From Tetramitus jugosus (Eukaryota; Heterolobosea; Eutetramitea; Acrasida; Vahlkampfiidae): 64,000 bases of DNA. The notes below the pieces were generated by a model. It saw nothing but the letters and a program-made list of their open reading frames with translations, had not been told where the DNA came from and made no database searches. The DNA is taken from contig OW569395.1 in the NCBI GenBank assembly GCA_937625935.1, positions 124,001 through 188,000 of the forward strand, read 5' to 3'. Made by a program: the position numbers and the translations under genes. Position 1 is the first letter of the stretch. Each line of letters begins with the position of its first letter. Shown here piece after piece: positions 37,609 through 47,990 of this stretch.

Positions 37609-40600
37609 ATGAATGCTCAACAACAACTCTTAGCTTCTGTTCAATCAGCCATCTACGCACTCTACCACCCACATGAACAACCTATACAACATGCACAAGC
37701 AGATGCCTTCTTGAGAGAATTCAGTGTAACGAATGAAGCATGGGAGATTGCTGGTATATTGATCCTTCATTCTCAGGTACGTCGTCACTCATTTGTTTTT
37801 TAAGCTTTTCACCTTGAATTTTATTGTATTCATGTGTCATATCTTGTTATTGTTATTAACATGATAAAAATTGTTTTTGTTGCGATTGTTGGTGATGATT
37901 GTATATATACAGAGCTTTGAAGAAAGATTTTTTGGATGTCAATTTTTGTACTTGAAATTGACCAAACAATGGAACACACTCGTCAACAAACAACAACAGA
38001 ATCAGATACGTGATTTGATCATGCAGGGCATACTGAGTTCATTCTCAATGTTCAAAATTATGGAAAAGCTTTGCATGTGTCTCGCTGTTTTCACGCTGAA
38101 AAAAGTATGTTTTTTTCCATCATGATATCGAATGTCTAACTTTTTTGAAAAGCTTAAGCTCACAATTTGAATATAAACAATTCAATTTTTGTGTAGATTG
38201 AAGAGACGAGTGAAACTATTGATGCACTCAAGCTATTCACCATGTTTTCATTACCCAATGTCAATCTTGATTATACGAATGATGACCCATCGTTGCTTCA
38301 AGGTTCTCCCATTACCCCACCCAGTGCTCCCTTATCATTTTCTTCCTCTGTTGAAAACAAGAATAGTAGCGACCCATCATCCTCCAATACAAATGGAGTG
38401 ATCACATCATCGTCGATATCTCCTACGACAGTGACACCTACAGCAGCAGTGGCAACAAACTATGTCGTTCAACCATTTTTAATGTGGTTATCATTCGTGG
38501 CAGAAACAGTCGATGAGGATCATTTGATACAGTCCGAGTGGACCAAACTGAGACACCAATTGAATCATGCAATTGATGATATCTTAAATTTTTGCATGTC
38601 TGCCGTAGCAAACAGCAGAATCACTCGTACACAAAATTTGGCCATCAATTGCTTACAAAAATGGATCAAATACGGTATTCCCCTGTCTACGATTTATCGT
38701 GATGGATCAGTGTTTGATTTGGCGTTCAAGTGTCTTGTTCATCCCTCATTGTTCGAAGAGAGTGCATCCTTGTTGTCTGAGATTTTGAGTCAGAGACCAA
38801 AAGAAGAGTACAATGATCGAATGAGAAATTGTGCACTCAAATTGACCAGTTTATCTCACTTTTATGAACAATCATTGAAGAGTATGTGGATACGTATTTT
38901 GTTTGTATGTGGTGTTGTCATTATGATATTTATTCTAATTATTTGCAAAGATGAGGACATTGAAATTTGCAGAGAAATTGTAAAGTTGATTGTGACCTTT
39001 GGAGAGAGTAATACGACGTTGATTGCAAGTGGAAATCCAGAATGTATCCAATTGGTCAAATTCATTTGCATGTGCGTTAGGAATCCAGAGAAGCAAATTG
39101 TCGAGTTGACATATGATTTCTGGTATACGCTGCAAACACAGATTAATTTCCCAGAGTCTCGAGATTTATTTAAGCCCATTTTTAGTGAAATGGCAACCAT
39201 TTTGATCAGTCATTGCAGATATCCAGTGCTACAACCAGATGAAACAATGGACAGTGATGATTTGGAAGAGTTCCAACGATTTAGGAACGAGACGGCAGAT
39301 GTGTTGACTACAGTGTACGAATTGTTGTTCTCTGATTACTTTACCTTGTGCATGAACGGTATTAAACAAGGATTCTTGCGGTACAATCATGACAAGACTC
39401 GGTGGCAATTGATTGAGAGTTCCTTGTTTGCCATTTTGAGTGTTTCAGATTGTGTCAAGCATGAACAATTGGCCAACTTGGTGCCCATTGTACAAATGTA
39501 TAACAGCATGCCATCGGACATTGTTGAGATTCGACATGTTCAAGTGCAAATATTAGGTAGTTATGCACATTGGGTATGCAAACAGAACGAGGACTTTATC
39601 ATGCACGCAATCAACTTTACACTCCAATCCGTCTATCACTTTAGTCAATTGAAGTTGCCTCAGAGAGCACCTGCTGCAAAATCATTTTGTACATTGTGCA
39701 CGAAAGCCGAGTCAACAGTGTCATCTAATCTCAACCTTGCTAGTACACTAATTCAGTCATGCATGTCAAACATTGATCGAATATTGGATGCAGAGATTCA
39801 AATCGAGTTGTATCGCAGTTTATCTCATGTGTTATTCGCAGTCTCCGATATGGATGCTCAATTGAAACTGATGCACTTTATTTTACAGGGAGTGATCAAC
39901 CGTATTAAGAATTATCATGATGCAATCGTATGTTTTGTCATTTTGTGTTATTGTTGATGTTTGAAAAATCGTTTTTGAGTACTCACACGGTTGAAATTTA
40001 GAGCGAAGCCAATATTGGTTCACTGAATATTGAACTTCGGAAGCTTCAGGCATCTATGGAGGCCTGTAACGGTGCAAAGGGCTCTAGGACATTGCTCACC
40101 GTAATTCAACAAATATGGAGTCTGTTGTGTGAAACAATGATTGGTTACAAGATGTCCTGTGATGTCATATCACAATTCTGTCGATTGTTCAACTGTATGG
40201 TGTGCTCTGTTGGTGTGTTCCCTGAAACATTGGACTTTATGAACAACATTACATTGCTGCTTTACAAAATGTATTACGAGATTCCGTATCCATCATTCCT
40301 GGGAACAATCAATGTCATTACATGTAGGTATTTGTGTTTTTGCGTTTGTTTGTGTGAGTCAATCTATTTTGCTCTCTATTTCAAGATTCTTGAAACCAAC
40401 TCAGCACACATTTACTAATATTGAAGGTGCTTTAGATGGACAGGATGCGAACACGTCTGTGTATCAATCTCTGGCAGCGAATTACATGGGCATTTGTGCA
40501 AAAACATTTGAAATTGCCGATTTTTTGAATAATGATGATCTCGTGATGGAATTCTTCAAGTTGCAATCCTCGGTGATGAAATCTCATCCACTAATCTTCT

Positions 40601-41061
40601 TCGCCAGAGAAGATGCTGTGGAAGCTATTCTGGACAAGGCAGTTTCATACATCGGTCATCAAAACGCAGAGGCAATGTCTCAAGTCGTCCGATTCATTGT
40701 AGGTTTCTTGGAATTTGATGCCAAGACTCATGCACGACTACGCCAGACCTGGCATGAACTGCTTAAGTGCATTTCACCAAAGTTGGTGCCTGCAGTGTTG
40801 AAGGCAATTCTATTTCAGAATCATCCAGCTTCCAGAGAGCTGCTCAAGGTCTTGTATGCTTACAGGCACAACAAGATATTCCTGACAACATTTGCTGACA
40901 ATTTCATTCGATTTGATAGGACCATTGAAGAACTGCAAGCAATTCCTCAAGCCGAAAAAGCAAGTTTTGTGAACTCCCTGGGTATTTGCAATTCATCCTT
41001 TCGACTGAGAGATGCCATTGAGAAGTTCAAGAAGACGATTGCCCAAGCTGCAAGTCAGTAG
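37609..41061 (+). CDS. Transportin-3/importin-13-like nuclear transport receptor, five introns
   Basis: Exons placed at 37609-37776, 37913-38104, 38197-38881, 38951-39927, 40002-40323 and 40427-41061; all phases agree and give 992 residues. Donors are GTACGT, GTATGT, GTATGT, GTATGT and GTAGGT. The N-terminus (AIYALYHPHEQP, AFLREFSVTNEAWEIA, then FFGCQFLYLKL) has the importin-beta N-terminal shape of the MTR10/TNPO3/IPO13 branch. The rest is a HEAT-like helical solenoid with a Ser/Pro insert near residue 150. Such receptors carry SR proteins or other cargoes through nuclear pores under Ran control. The length is slightly above TNPO3 (about 920). The intron at 38882-38950 is stop-free and a multiple of three, so the gene could be misread as encoding a hydrophobic insertion. 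Confidence 0.85.
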
Positions 41062-41192
41062 CACCACCATTTTAAAAAAACCAATATTTGAATAAATTAT
41101 TACCCATGAAGTACAATGAAGGTCGGTTGTATTGACTTTTCGACAAGAATCTTGTTGCTAAGTCAGAAAGTTCAACACAAATAAATTATTGT

Positions 41193-42647
41193 TTACTTTG
41201 ATGGTGGTTGCTCTGAGCTAGGTGGATCAGAGCTTAACATGTGTTGTAGCGAGGGTAACTGCTGGTGACCATGCGGCATCATTGGTTGTTGTTGCTGTGG
41301 ATGATGCGGTGGTGGCACTGGAAATGCATTTTTCGTATTCATTGGAAAGCTCGGAAGTGGGGTTGGGACATGTGGCGTTGTTCCAGCGCCATGCGGCAGT
41401 GGTGGTAATGTAGGAAGACCAACAGGCCTTTGATTCTGTGGTGGTATAGGAAGTGCACCCGGAGAGCGTAAACCAGGTGGTGGAGATCCAAGTGGCTGTT
41501 GCGCAGATGGAAGCATCGATGGCGAAAAATTAGAGTACGATGGTGATGGCATTCCACCAACAGGCAACGGAAGCTTCCGAGCCACTCCTCTTGCACCACC
41601 ACTGGGCATTCCCATGGCCGACATGATTGCATTGGCACTATTTACAGATGAAGCAGAAGCAAAACTACTCTCTTCACTGCTGGAAGAAGCAGCCACTTCT
41701 TCACTCTTCTTTTTTCGGCCCCTCTTCTTTGGTGGTTCACCAGTCGATGAAGAAGCCTTCGAGTTTCTCCTCTTCTTAGCACTCTTGGGAACAGTGATGG
41801 AATCTTCGTCTTCCTCCTCTTCTGCACCGCCTGGTGAAGACGGAGAATCACTGGCGGAGATTTTACTGGCAATCTTGCTCTTCAAAAAATCAAATTTTTC
41901 GTTCGAGTCCACACATTGCTTGAGATGAGCAGCAGACATGGTTTTTGTGCCCTTGGAGCTCTTTGTAACCTCTAGTGTTCCCTTGACCAAATCTGAAATA
42001 AAAAGCTCTAGGCATCTAGAGAGAAGAATGGGCACTGGAGCAGCAATTTTACCCACTTCTTCATCTTGTTGCATAATCTTCTTGATACGGGCCTTTGGGA
42101 AAGTCACTCTATTTTTACCTCTCTTGCCAATCATTGATTCATCAGAAGCATTGTTGTGGATGGGTGAGGCTGGAGCAATGGTGGGACCTGGAAGACTTGT
42201 TCTTCTATTGTTGTTCATGGCATTATTTTGTTGTTGTTGTTGATTCGTATAGTGTTGTTGTTGTTGTTGTTGTTGTTGATTGATTGGTGAAGCTTGTTGA
42301 TGATGATGACGTGGTTGTTGTTGTTGTTGGTTGGAAGCTTTTGCTGTAGTGGAGGCGGAGATTACTCGTGCTTGGCGCGCATTTTTCATCGGAGATTCTT
42401 GAATGCTATCAATGGAGAGTTGAACGGTGGAGCGTTGTTGTGGGAGAAAAACAGGCTTATTATTTTGCATCATGGGTGTGGGTCGCGATTGCTGTTGTTG
42501 CATGATAGGTGGTGATGGTTGTTGTTGTTGTTGTGAATTTTGTTGTTGTGATTGTGGAGCTATTAATATGGTGCCACTCTCTAGTGTGGTACAATAATCC
42601 TCTTCTTCTTCATGTTGCGTGTGGTTATTGTTGTTGTTGTTGCTCAT
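41193..42647 (-). CDS. NC2-alpha/DRAP1 transcriptional corepressor, histone fold with poly-Gln
   Basis: 484 residues from ATG 42647. An Asn/Gln-rich N-terminal 170 residues precede a histone-fold domain at about 178-260 (VTFPKARIKKIMQQDEEVGK, PVPILLSRCLELFISDL, MSAAHLKQCV), the NC2-alpha/DRAP1 pattern. After it come acidic, basic (KKRGRKKKSEE, nuclear signal) and Pro/Gly/Gln-rich segments. With NC2-beta (DR1) this subunit clamps TBP on DNA and controls Pol II initiation. DRAP1 elsewhere is about 205 residues, so the low-complexity flanks more than double it. The CAA/CAG-encoded runs would be prone to length variation. It is divergent from IFT54 across a 163-bp promoter. Confidence 0.9.
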   Translation of the reverse strand: MSNNNNNNHTQHEEEEDYCTTLESGTILIAPQSQQQNSQQQQQPSPPIMQQQQSRPTPMMQNNKPVFLPQQRSTVQLSIDSIQESPMKNARQARVISASTTAKASNQQQQQPRHHHQQASPINQQQQQQQQHYTNQQQQQNNAMNNNRRTSLPGPTIAPASPIHNNASDESMIGKRGKNRVTFPKARIKKIMQQDEEVGKIAAPVPILLSRCLELFISDLVKGTLEVTKSSKGTKTMSAAHLKQCVDSNEKFDFLKSKIASKISASDSPSSPGGAEEEEDEDSITVPKSAKKRRNSKASSSTGEPPKKRGRKKKSEEVAASSSSEESSFASASSVNSANAIMSAMGMPSGGARGVARKLPLPVGGMPSPSYSNFSPSMLPSAQQPLGSPPPGLRSPGALPIPPQNQRPVGLPTLPPLPHGAGTTPHVPTPLPSFPMNTKNAFPVPPPHHPQQQQPMMPHGHQQLPSLQHMLSSDPPSSEQPPSK

Positions 42648-42810
42648 TCTTTTTTGATTGACTTGTTCTTTCTGATTGTTGATTTTTTTTGTTGTATGAT
42701 CTTTTTTGTTGAGCGGGGAAAATTTGTTTTTTGAGCGGGAAGTCCCATCGCTAAAATTTACAGTTTTAAAGTGAGTGGATGAGAAAATCTGTCAAAGAGA
42801 GGAACAAACA
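42648..42810. promoter_or_regulatory. Shared promoter of NC2-alpha and IFT54 genes with GCGGGAA sites
   Basis: 163 bp between divergent ATGs. GCGGGGAAAA (42713-42722) and GCGGGAA (42735-42741) match E2F-type half sites in reverse orientation. Confidence 0.4.
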
Positions 42811-44373
42811 ATGACTGAACCAGTGAGTGATGAAAAGTTGAAGAAAATTATAGAAGCAGCAAAAGCTTCTCTCCTTCATTACACGGCCAAACCAGAGATG
42901 CTGGACAAATACTTGCCAAAACCTCCCTTTGGTTTTCTTCAAATGTTGATTCGAGAAGTCATTGAAAAGAGTGGATATGCAGAGGGACTGTTCTCTTCGG
43001 ACGAATTGAATGAAAAAGTGAAGAGAGACAAGGAAGAGAAACTCGAATTCCTTCGAAAGATCATTAATTGTGTTGTACTGACCATGAGAAAGAATTTGGC
43101 GATCAAACCAGTTAAGGTTGCAGCGGGATTAGAACCAGAAAAAACGAATTTATTCTTGAGAATGCTGGTAGAGTGCGCAAAGAACAAGGAAAAGTATGAG
43201 TGGCAGAAAGTTGTAGCTCGGATCAAGTCAGGTCAATACAAGGATGTCACAGAGAGAACGCAAGAAAAATCGGAAGATCCCTCGACAACATCCAGCAAAA
43301 CAGCTCCAGCTCCGTCACAAAACACCCGTGCAGTGAAGAATTCAAAAAATTCCGACGCAAATGAACAAGCAGCCGTCGAGGAACAGAGGGACACTCAACC
43401 AAGGCAGTCTGGTTCCGCCAATCGATCTCGCCCCTCTTCCCAGCGCACAAATCAACAAACTGCAGATCCTATCAATCCTCCTCAATCTAATTCGCGGCAA
43501 GGAAGTGCCAGTCGTAGGCCGCAAAGTGGAGCGACGAAGTCAGAGAATGAGGATGATGAGGATCAGGAAGAAGCAACCGATGATAGAGCAGAGTATTCAG
43601 CTCCTTCTGGATCTTCTCATCAATTGGCGAGACCATCTACAGCTCGTCCTGCTCCTCCAAAATTGAAGAACAACGTTAGAGCTGTGGAAGAATCTGTTCA
43701 AGCTCGTACTTCAGGTTCAGAAGCAAAGAGAGAGGTGATCGTGGATAAACCTAGCATCATATCTGGAGATAATGACGACGACGATGACGGAATTATAATT
43801 GAAAATGAACCTCTGTCCGAGACACAAAACCGTTCCCGAGACCAGACATCTGATCAACAGACTGGTTTCCTAGTGGATCAACTAAGGAATCAGAAAGGGT
43901 CACGGAAAGAGCAAACCAACAACAACAGTGCGAACTCTGTACAGAACAAAGCTGGAGTGAAAAGAACTGGAATTGTTCTTAAGACGAGCAACATTAAGTC
44001 AACTGGAACAGCTTCTTCAACTATCCAAGCGGGAGGAAATGCTCAAACGGAGGTGTCCAAGCTAAGAACAACAATTCAAACCCTATGTACAAAAACGAAT
44101 CCACTGGGGAAAACCATGGAATACATCCAAGAAGATCTGGATGTTATGCAGCGAGAACTAGACCAATGGAAGAAAGAAAGAACAATACAGAACGAGAAAC
44201 TCATAAAGGAAAAGGAAAAGACAGAAGAAGAACTAAAAACCTTGAAAGTCAGTATCTCCCATATTGATCATAAGTTAGAAGCTGTCTTGGAGAAAATTAG
44301 GAGTACAAAAGCGAACATCCTTAGAGGAGATGCCAAGATTGAAAAGTTACTGAGAAATGTTGTCAATCAATAA
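42811..44373 (+). CDS. IFT54: Intraflagellar transport protein IFT54/TRAF3IP1
   Basis: 520 residues from ATG 42811; the frame opens 36 nt earlier at a GTG only. The N-terminal about 130 residues match the calponin-homology-like domain of TRAF3IP1/MIP-T3: LPKPPFGFLQMLIREVIEKS, GYAEGLFSSDEL, DKEEKLEFLRKII, KPVKVAAGLEPEKTN. A long charged, Ser/Gln/Arg-rich linker follows, and then a C-terminal coiled coil (about 410-515) that in other species binds IFT20. IFT54 is a subunit of IFT complex B, moving cargo along flagellar axonemes and binding tubulin. Its presence implies that the organism builds flagella. It is followed after 39 bp by the convergent 3' end of a putative axonemal protein gene. Confidence 0.9.
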   Translation: MTEPVSDEKLKKIIEAAKASLLHYTAKPEMLDKYLPKPPFGFLQMLIREVIEKSGYAEGLFSSDELNEKVKRDKEEKLEFLRKIINCVVLTMRKNLAIKPVKVAAGLEPEKTNLFLRMLVECAKNKEKYEWQKVVARIKSGQYKDVTERTQEKSEDPSTTSSKTAPAPSQNTRAVKNSKNSDANEQAAVEEQRDTQPRQSGSANRSRPSSQRTNQQTADPINPPQSNSRQGSASRRPQSGATKSENEDDEDQEEATDDRAEYSAPSGSSHQLARPSTARPAPPKLKNNVRAVEESVQARTSGSEAKREVIVDKPSIISGDNDDDDDGIIIENEPLSETQNRSRDQTSDQQTGFLVDQLRNQKGSRKEQTNNNSANSVQNKAGVKRTGIVLKTSNIKSTGTASSTIQAGGNAQTEVSKLRTTIQTLCTKTNPLGKTMEYIQEDLDVMQRELDQWKKERTIQNEKLIKEKEKTEEELKTLKVSISHIDHKLEAVLEKIRSTKANILRGDAKIEKLLRNVVNQ

Positions 44374-44412
44374 TCTCGTTGTATTGTACATGTAATTTTC
44401 ATTTTCCTTTGA

Positions 44413-44992
44413 TCAATCTTGCAAACGTTTCTTGAACCACTTTGTCTTCTCGCTGGCTATTCCTTCGTTGTAGAACCCGATAGGAGGACCATTGGCACCG
44501 TGATCTACAAAGGTACTCCTATTTGTGGTCTTGAATCTTGTCCTCTCTGTATCAGAGCTTCTACCATACTTTATCTGAAATTGATGCTCATTTCTTTGTG
44601 CGCAATGTCGAGTGTAGGGTATTGGTTCATTCTCAAACTTTACAAGTGGTCTATTTCTCAATGACGTTTCAGAATAAGGTTCTAAGGGCTTCTTCTCAGC
44701 ATTTGGGCCTCGAATCATCACTGGTTTCTTATAGTACGTGTGATATGTGCTATTCAATGCGATAAGAAGGGTTTATGGAGGAACACAACAATTGTTACTT
44801 GAGCTATCACCGAAGCAGGATTGGAAAGAACACTATTAATACTTACGTTTCCTTAGATAAACTGTCAGATGGACTATTTCCTAGGGAACTTTTGAGAGCC
44901 GATTGGTTGGTTCCCTGGTGAACAACTGCGAACAGCTCCCCGTTTCTTCTGATGATTGATGAAGACGATCCCGTACGAGAGGATTCACTCAT
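44413..44992 (-). CDS. Small basic protein, possible axonemal component, one intron
   Basis: Exon 1 is 44992-44847 and exon 2 is 44749-44413, with a 97-nt intron (GTAAGT donor, GAATAG acceptor, phase 2), giving 160 residues. The sequence is rich in Tyr, Arg, Asn and Pro with short linear stretches (YHTYYKKP, YSETSLRNRPLV, IPYTRHCAQRN, TNRSTFVDHGANGPP). It has little hydrophobic core, a style typical of microtubule inner or surface proteins of axonemes. I cannot name the family. Support for a flagellar link is contextual: its 3' end abuts IFT54, and its 5' end is divergent (82 bp) from Kintoun/DNAAF2. Confidence 0.65.
44750..44846 (-). other. Intron of the 160-residue gene
   Basis: 97 nt, donor GTAAGT, acceptor GAATAG, phase 2. 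It joins an ATG-initiated exon to a second frame that has no ATG at its start. Confidence 0.75.
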
Positions 44993-45074
44993 GTCTCTCT
45001 TAAATTTCGTACTATTCATCCCTATTTCTTATTTTCCTACCTTGATAGAGTCACCTACTTAGTTGATAAAGATC

Positions 45075-46817
45075 ATGGAGCCAGCAAGGTGCGCGCCAAA
45101 ACGATCAATCTACAGTCCCGCGCTATGGGTCGCAACATTCATAATTTTTTCATTCATTCAAACAAAGGAGAATTCAACTAGATTGAAGAAGCAGCAAGAA
45201 ATGCAAGATTTGACAAGAGAAGAAAGAAAGAGGTTAACAGAGTGCATGAAAGACTCACAATTCATGAACTTGTTGGCAGACTATGCAAAAGAGATTTCCG
45301 ATCCAAAACATCGCTTAGAGAATGAATTGTACATTAAGCAGCTCGAACAAGAACAGGGAGGTCCATTGACAAGTGAAAATTCTGTTGTTATGATACCTGA
45401 TGCTGTAAGTATTCTTTTTCTTTGGTTGTTGTGCGATCTGTCATGTTTAGAGGTGTCTCTTCTCTTGTATTGACTTCTTTGAAATCAGTGTTTCTGTGTG
45501 AAAACGAGATCCAACAAGAACAAGTGTACAGTTTTTCTCAACATATGTAGCTCTGACAAGGTGGAACGAATGACGGAGAAGAAGGTGACTCAGGGAGGTA
45601 GAACCGGCTCAAACTTTAGCATTCCACTGAGTTTGGGTAAAGTCAAGGAAGATAGTATCAATGAGAAGGACAATTGTCTTGTGTATGATATCGTGTTTCA
45701 TCCTGAAACTGCAATTCAAGCGCTAGGAAATGTTCGATTCCGAAATATGATTGTTGAGCTATCGATGGATCAAATTGACAAGAGTTGTGACGAATCCCTT
45801 GATAGAAAGTTTGTTTCATACAAGGAAGCGTCCAAAGGCAGTCCATCTCCTCAAACGATTCGGTTAGAAAAGCAGAATCTGGAGAATTCTGCTCAAACTG
45901 GTAACGAAAAACCAAAGAGAGTTGATTTGCGTAGTCAGAAAGAGGAAAGTGAACCTCTTAAGAAACAAAGCAATGATAATCCTAGTGACCCAACAGATGA
46001 ACTTATGAGAGCATTCGAGAAGAGTTTAATGGGAAAGACTGTATCAGATTTCGAAGATTTGAAGATGCCCGAGTCTCAACGCCCAGTTTCCAAGAAGAAA
46101 TTGATCACTGAAGTAGCTTCGAAGGAAAATGATGATTGTACATGTGATGGATACACAATTCCTAAGTACAGTATTGTTCACAGAGGTAACTTTAAGATAG
46201 AAGAACACACGATGGACAACTCTACACCATTCGAAAATATCCCTGCCGAGCTCATTGTAAAAGTCATTTTACCTCGGAATCATAGTGCCGCAAATATTGA
46301 GCTAGATATAACCAAGAAGAGTATTTTACTAGTGGACGAGAAGAGCTTGTATAAATTGAATGTTGATCTCCCATATGAAGTCGAAGAAAGTAGTGGTTCT
46401 GCAAAATTTGAAAAGAAGACGAGATCATTGTCTGTCACTCTTTCAGTGTTGCAACCTAAAATGGTACCAGTTCCTTTTGTTGAACCCCTAAATGAAGAAG
46501 AAACAACTAGTAATGAGGAGAAAGAAGAGGAATCAGCGCTAGAGCCAACACAAGAAAAACAGTTGCCCAATAACATAACTTCGGACGTGTCAGAAGAGGA
46601 TTCAGTTGGTGACGAAAAGCAGCATGTCCCCTTATCAGTAGATCCCCCTGTGACTCTTGAAGATCCGAATGACATTTCTTCTGATCTAGTCCAAATCCTC
46701 GAAGAATCTAAGCCTGTGAAGGAAACAGTGGTTCCAAAAGCAGTTGCAGAAAAGACTCATTCGATTAATTTCTTTGATACAACATTTACGAATCGGTATC
46801 TCAAAGAGATAGATTAA
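45075..46817 (+). CDS. DNAAF2: PIH1-domain protein, Kintoun/DNAAF2-like, two introns
   Basis: Exons 45075-45088, 45182-45404 and 45489-46817 give 521 residues. The first coding exon is only 14 nt (MEPA plus two bases). The PIH1 domain spans about 10-230: ERKRLTECMKDSQF, DPKHRLENELYIKQLEQEQG, PDACFCVKTRSNKNKCTVFL then NIC. After a charged linker comes PKYSIVHRG and a CS/p23-like domain (about 350-420: PAELIVKVILPR, LPYEVEESSGSAKFEK), the Kintoun order. These HSP90 co-factors pre-assemble axonemal dynein arms in the cytoplasm. The acidic C-terminal tail is low-complexity. An E2F-like GCGCGCCAAAA lies inside intron 1. The stop overlaps that of WDR54 by 3 nt on the opposite strand. Confidence 0.85.
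45089..45181 (+). other. In-frame intron 1 of Kintoun-like gene
   Basis: 93 nt (31 codons, no stop), donor GTGCGC, acceptor TTCAACTAG, phase 2. If it were translated it would insert a hydrophobic segment after residue 4. Confidence 0.65.
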
Positions 46818-47867
46818 AGTTGGTATTTCAGTAAATGATTTCTCTCATAAGCAGAGCACACAATAGTCCTTCCATTCTTGCACAACTGTACTCCTGTCAT
46901 GATTGAATCTTTGATTCTATGTGAATCCAAGAGCTCCGCTTTGTTATCATTGATATCCCACATCAGCACATGACAATCCTCTGATGCAGTTACTACCAAA
47001 TTAGTACTTGGATTGACATCCATAGCATGAATCCATCGACAATGAGCTTGCAATTCCAATCGAAGTTGCCCAGAGCTAAGTTCAAACACTCTCACATGAC
47101 CACTCCCGTATGCCACGTACAACAAATCGTTGATAGCTTTGAGGCACGAGATCGCGTCCTTTATATTGGGGGCATTGGCGTCAAATATGATTGCCTCAAT
47201 AGCGTGAGAAAGAATCAATTGGATTTGAGTGCCATCATAGTTCCAAATGTTCATGCACCCTTTGATGTCTGCCGAAATGACTATCATCTGATGATCTTGA
47301 GTCTGATGTCCAACCATTTCCACTATTGTTGAATGAGCAGTCGAGACTTGTTTCTTCCAAGAGATATTGTAGTTAGACTCCACATGGAATATGGCCACGT
47401 CTCCAGTGCTTGTTCCGACGAAAATACATCGATTGTTCGTTGATGACCCTTCACAATAAGCAATGCTTGAATATCTCGCACCTAAAGATCAATGTTAGTT
47501 TATCACCAATTATTGGTTGAATATTGGAGGTAGAGACAAACACACCATTCTCCTGTAATGGATGGAAATACAGATTTGAAAAACTTGTTGGGTGCACAAA
47601 ATGCAATCCTTGAGCATCAGCAATCACCATGATACTTCCTTGAGAGAACTGACACAACTTGGCACAGTTGATATCAGGGAAAGATGTTTCACACACAACA
47701 GAGTAAGATTCAGGCTTACTATTGCTATTATCGAACACACTGGACTTGATAAGGATTATCTTGTCTCGATGAATGTAGTACAGATGGCCACTGGCTATGT
47801 CATATTGCAAGTTGTTGTCGATCAAGGAAGGAGACAAAGACAATTGAATCGAGTGATCAATATTCAT
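46814..47867 (-). CDS. WDR54: WDR54-like WD40 protein, one intron
   Basis: Exon 1 is 47867-47546 and exon 2 is 47481-46814, with a 64-nt intron (donor GTGTGT, acceptor ATCTTTAG with CTAAC 14 nt upstream, phase 1), giving 329 residues, close to the about 334 of animal WDR54. WD-type units are visible in exon 2 (GCMNIWNYDG, GHVRVFELSSGQL, WIHAMDVNPSTNLVVTASED then CHVLMWDI). Exon 1 encodes degenerate blades (YDIASGHLYYIHRDKIILI). WDR54 is mostly studied in receptor-trafficking contexts, but its gene tracks with ciliated lineages, and its position beside Kintoun and IFT54 fits that (inference). An alternative donor would give a 25-nt intron and is judged less likely. Confidence 0.7.
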
Positions 47868-47990
47868 CGTTTGGACGTGTTGTCTTTCAAGTGAGACAAA
47901 ATTAAGAAACAACAATTCCACTCTTCAAGTAGTCGCCGTAGTTGTCAGTTGACGTGAGCTGTCGAGATAAAAGTAATACCACAATTGCAA

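Noticed and set aside
42190-42330. Repetitive TTG/TTGTTG stretches that might be read as an array
   Set aside because: They are poly-Gln/Asn codon runs of the NC2-alpha gene, not spaced repeats.
47482-47506. Possible 25-nt intron in WDR54
   Set aside because: In phase, but shorter than every other intron in the window; a donor 39 nt upstream gives a 64-nt intron with the same acceptor and phase.
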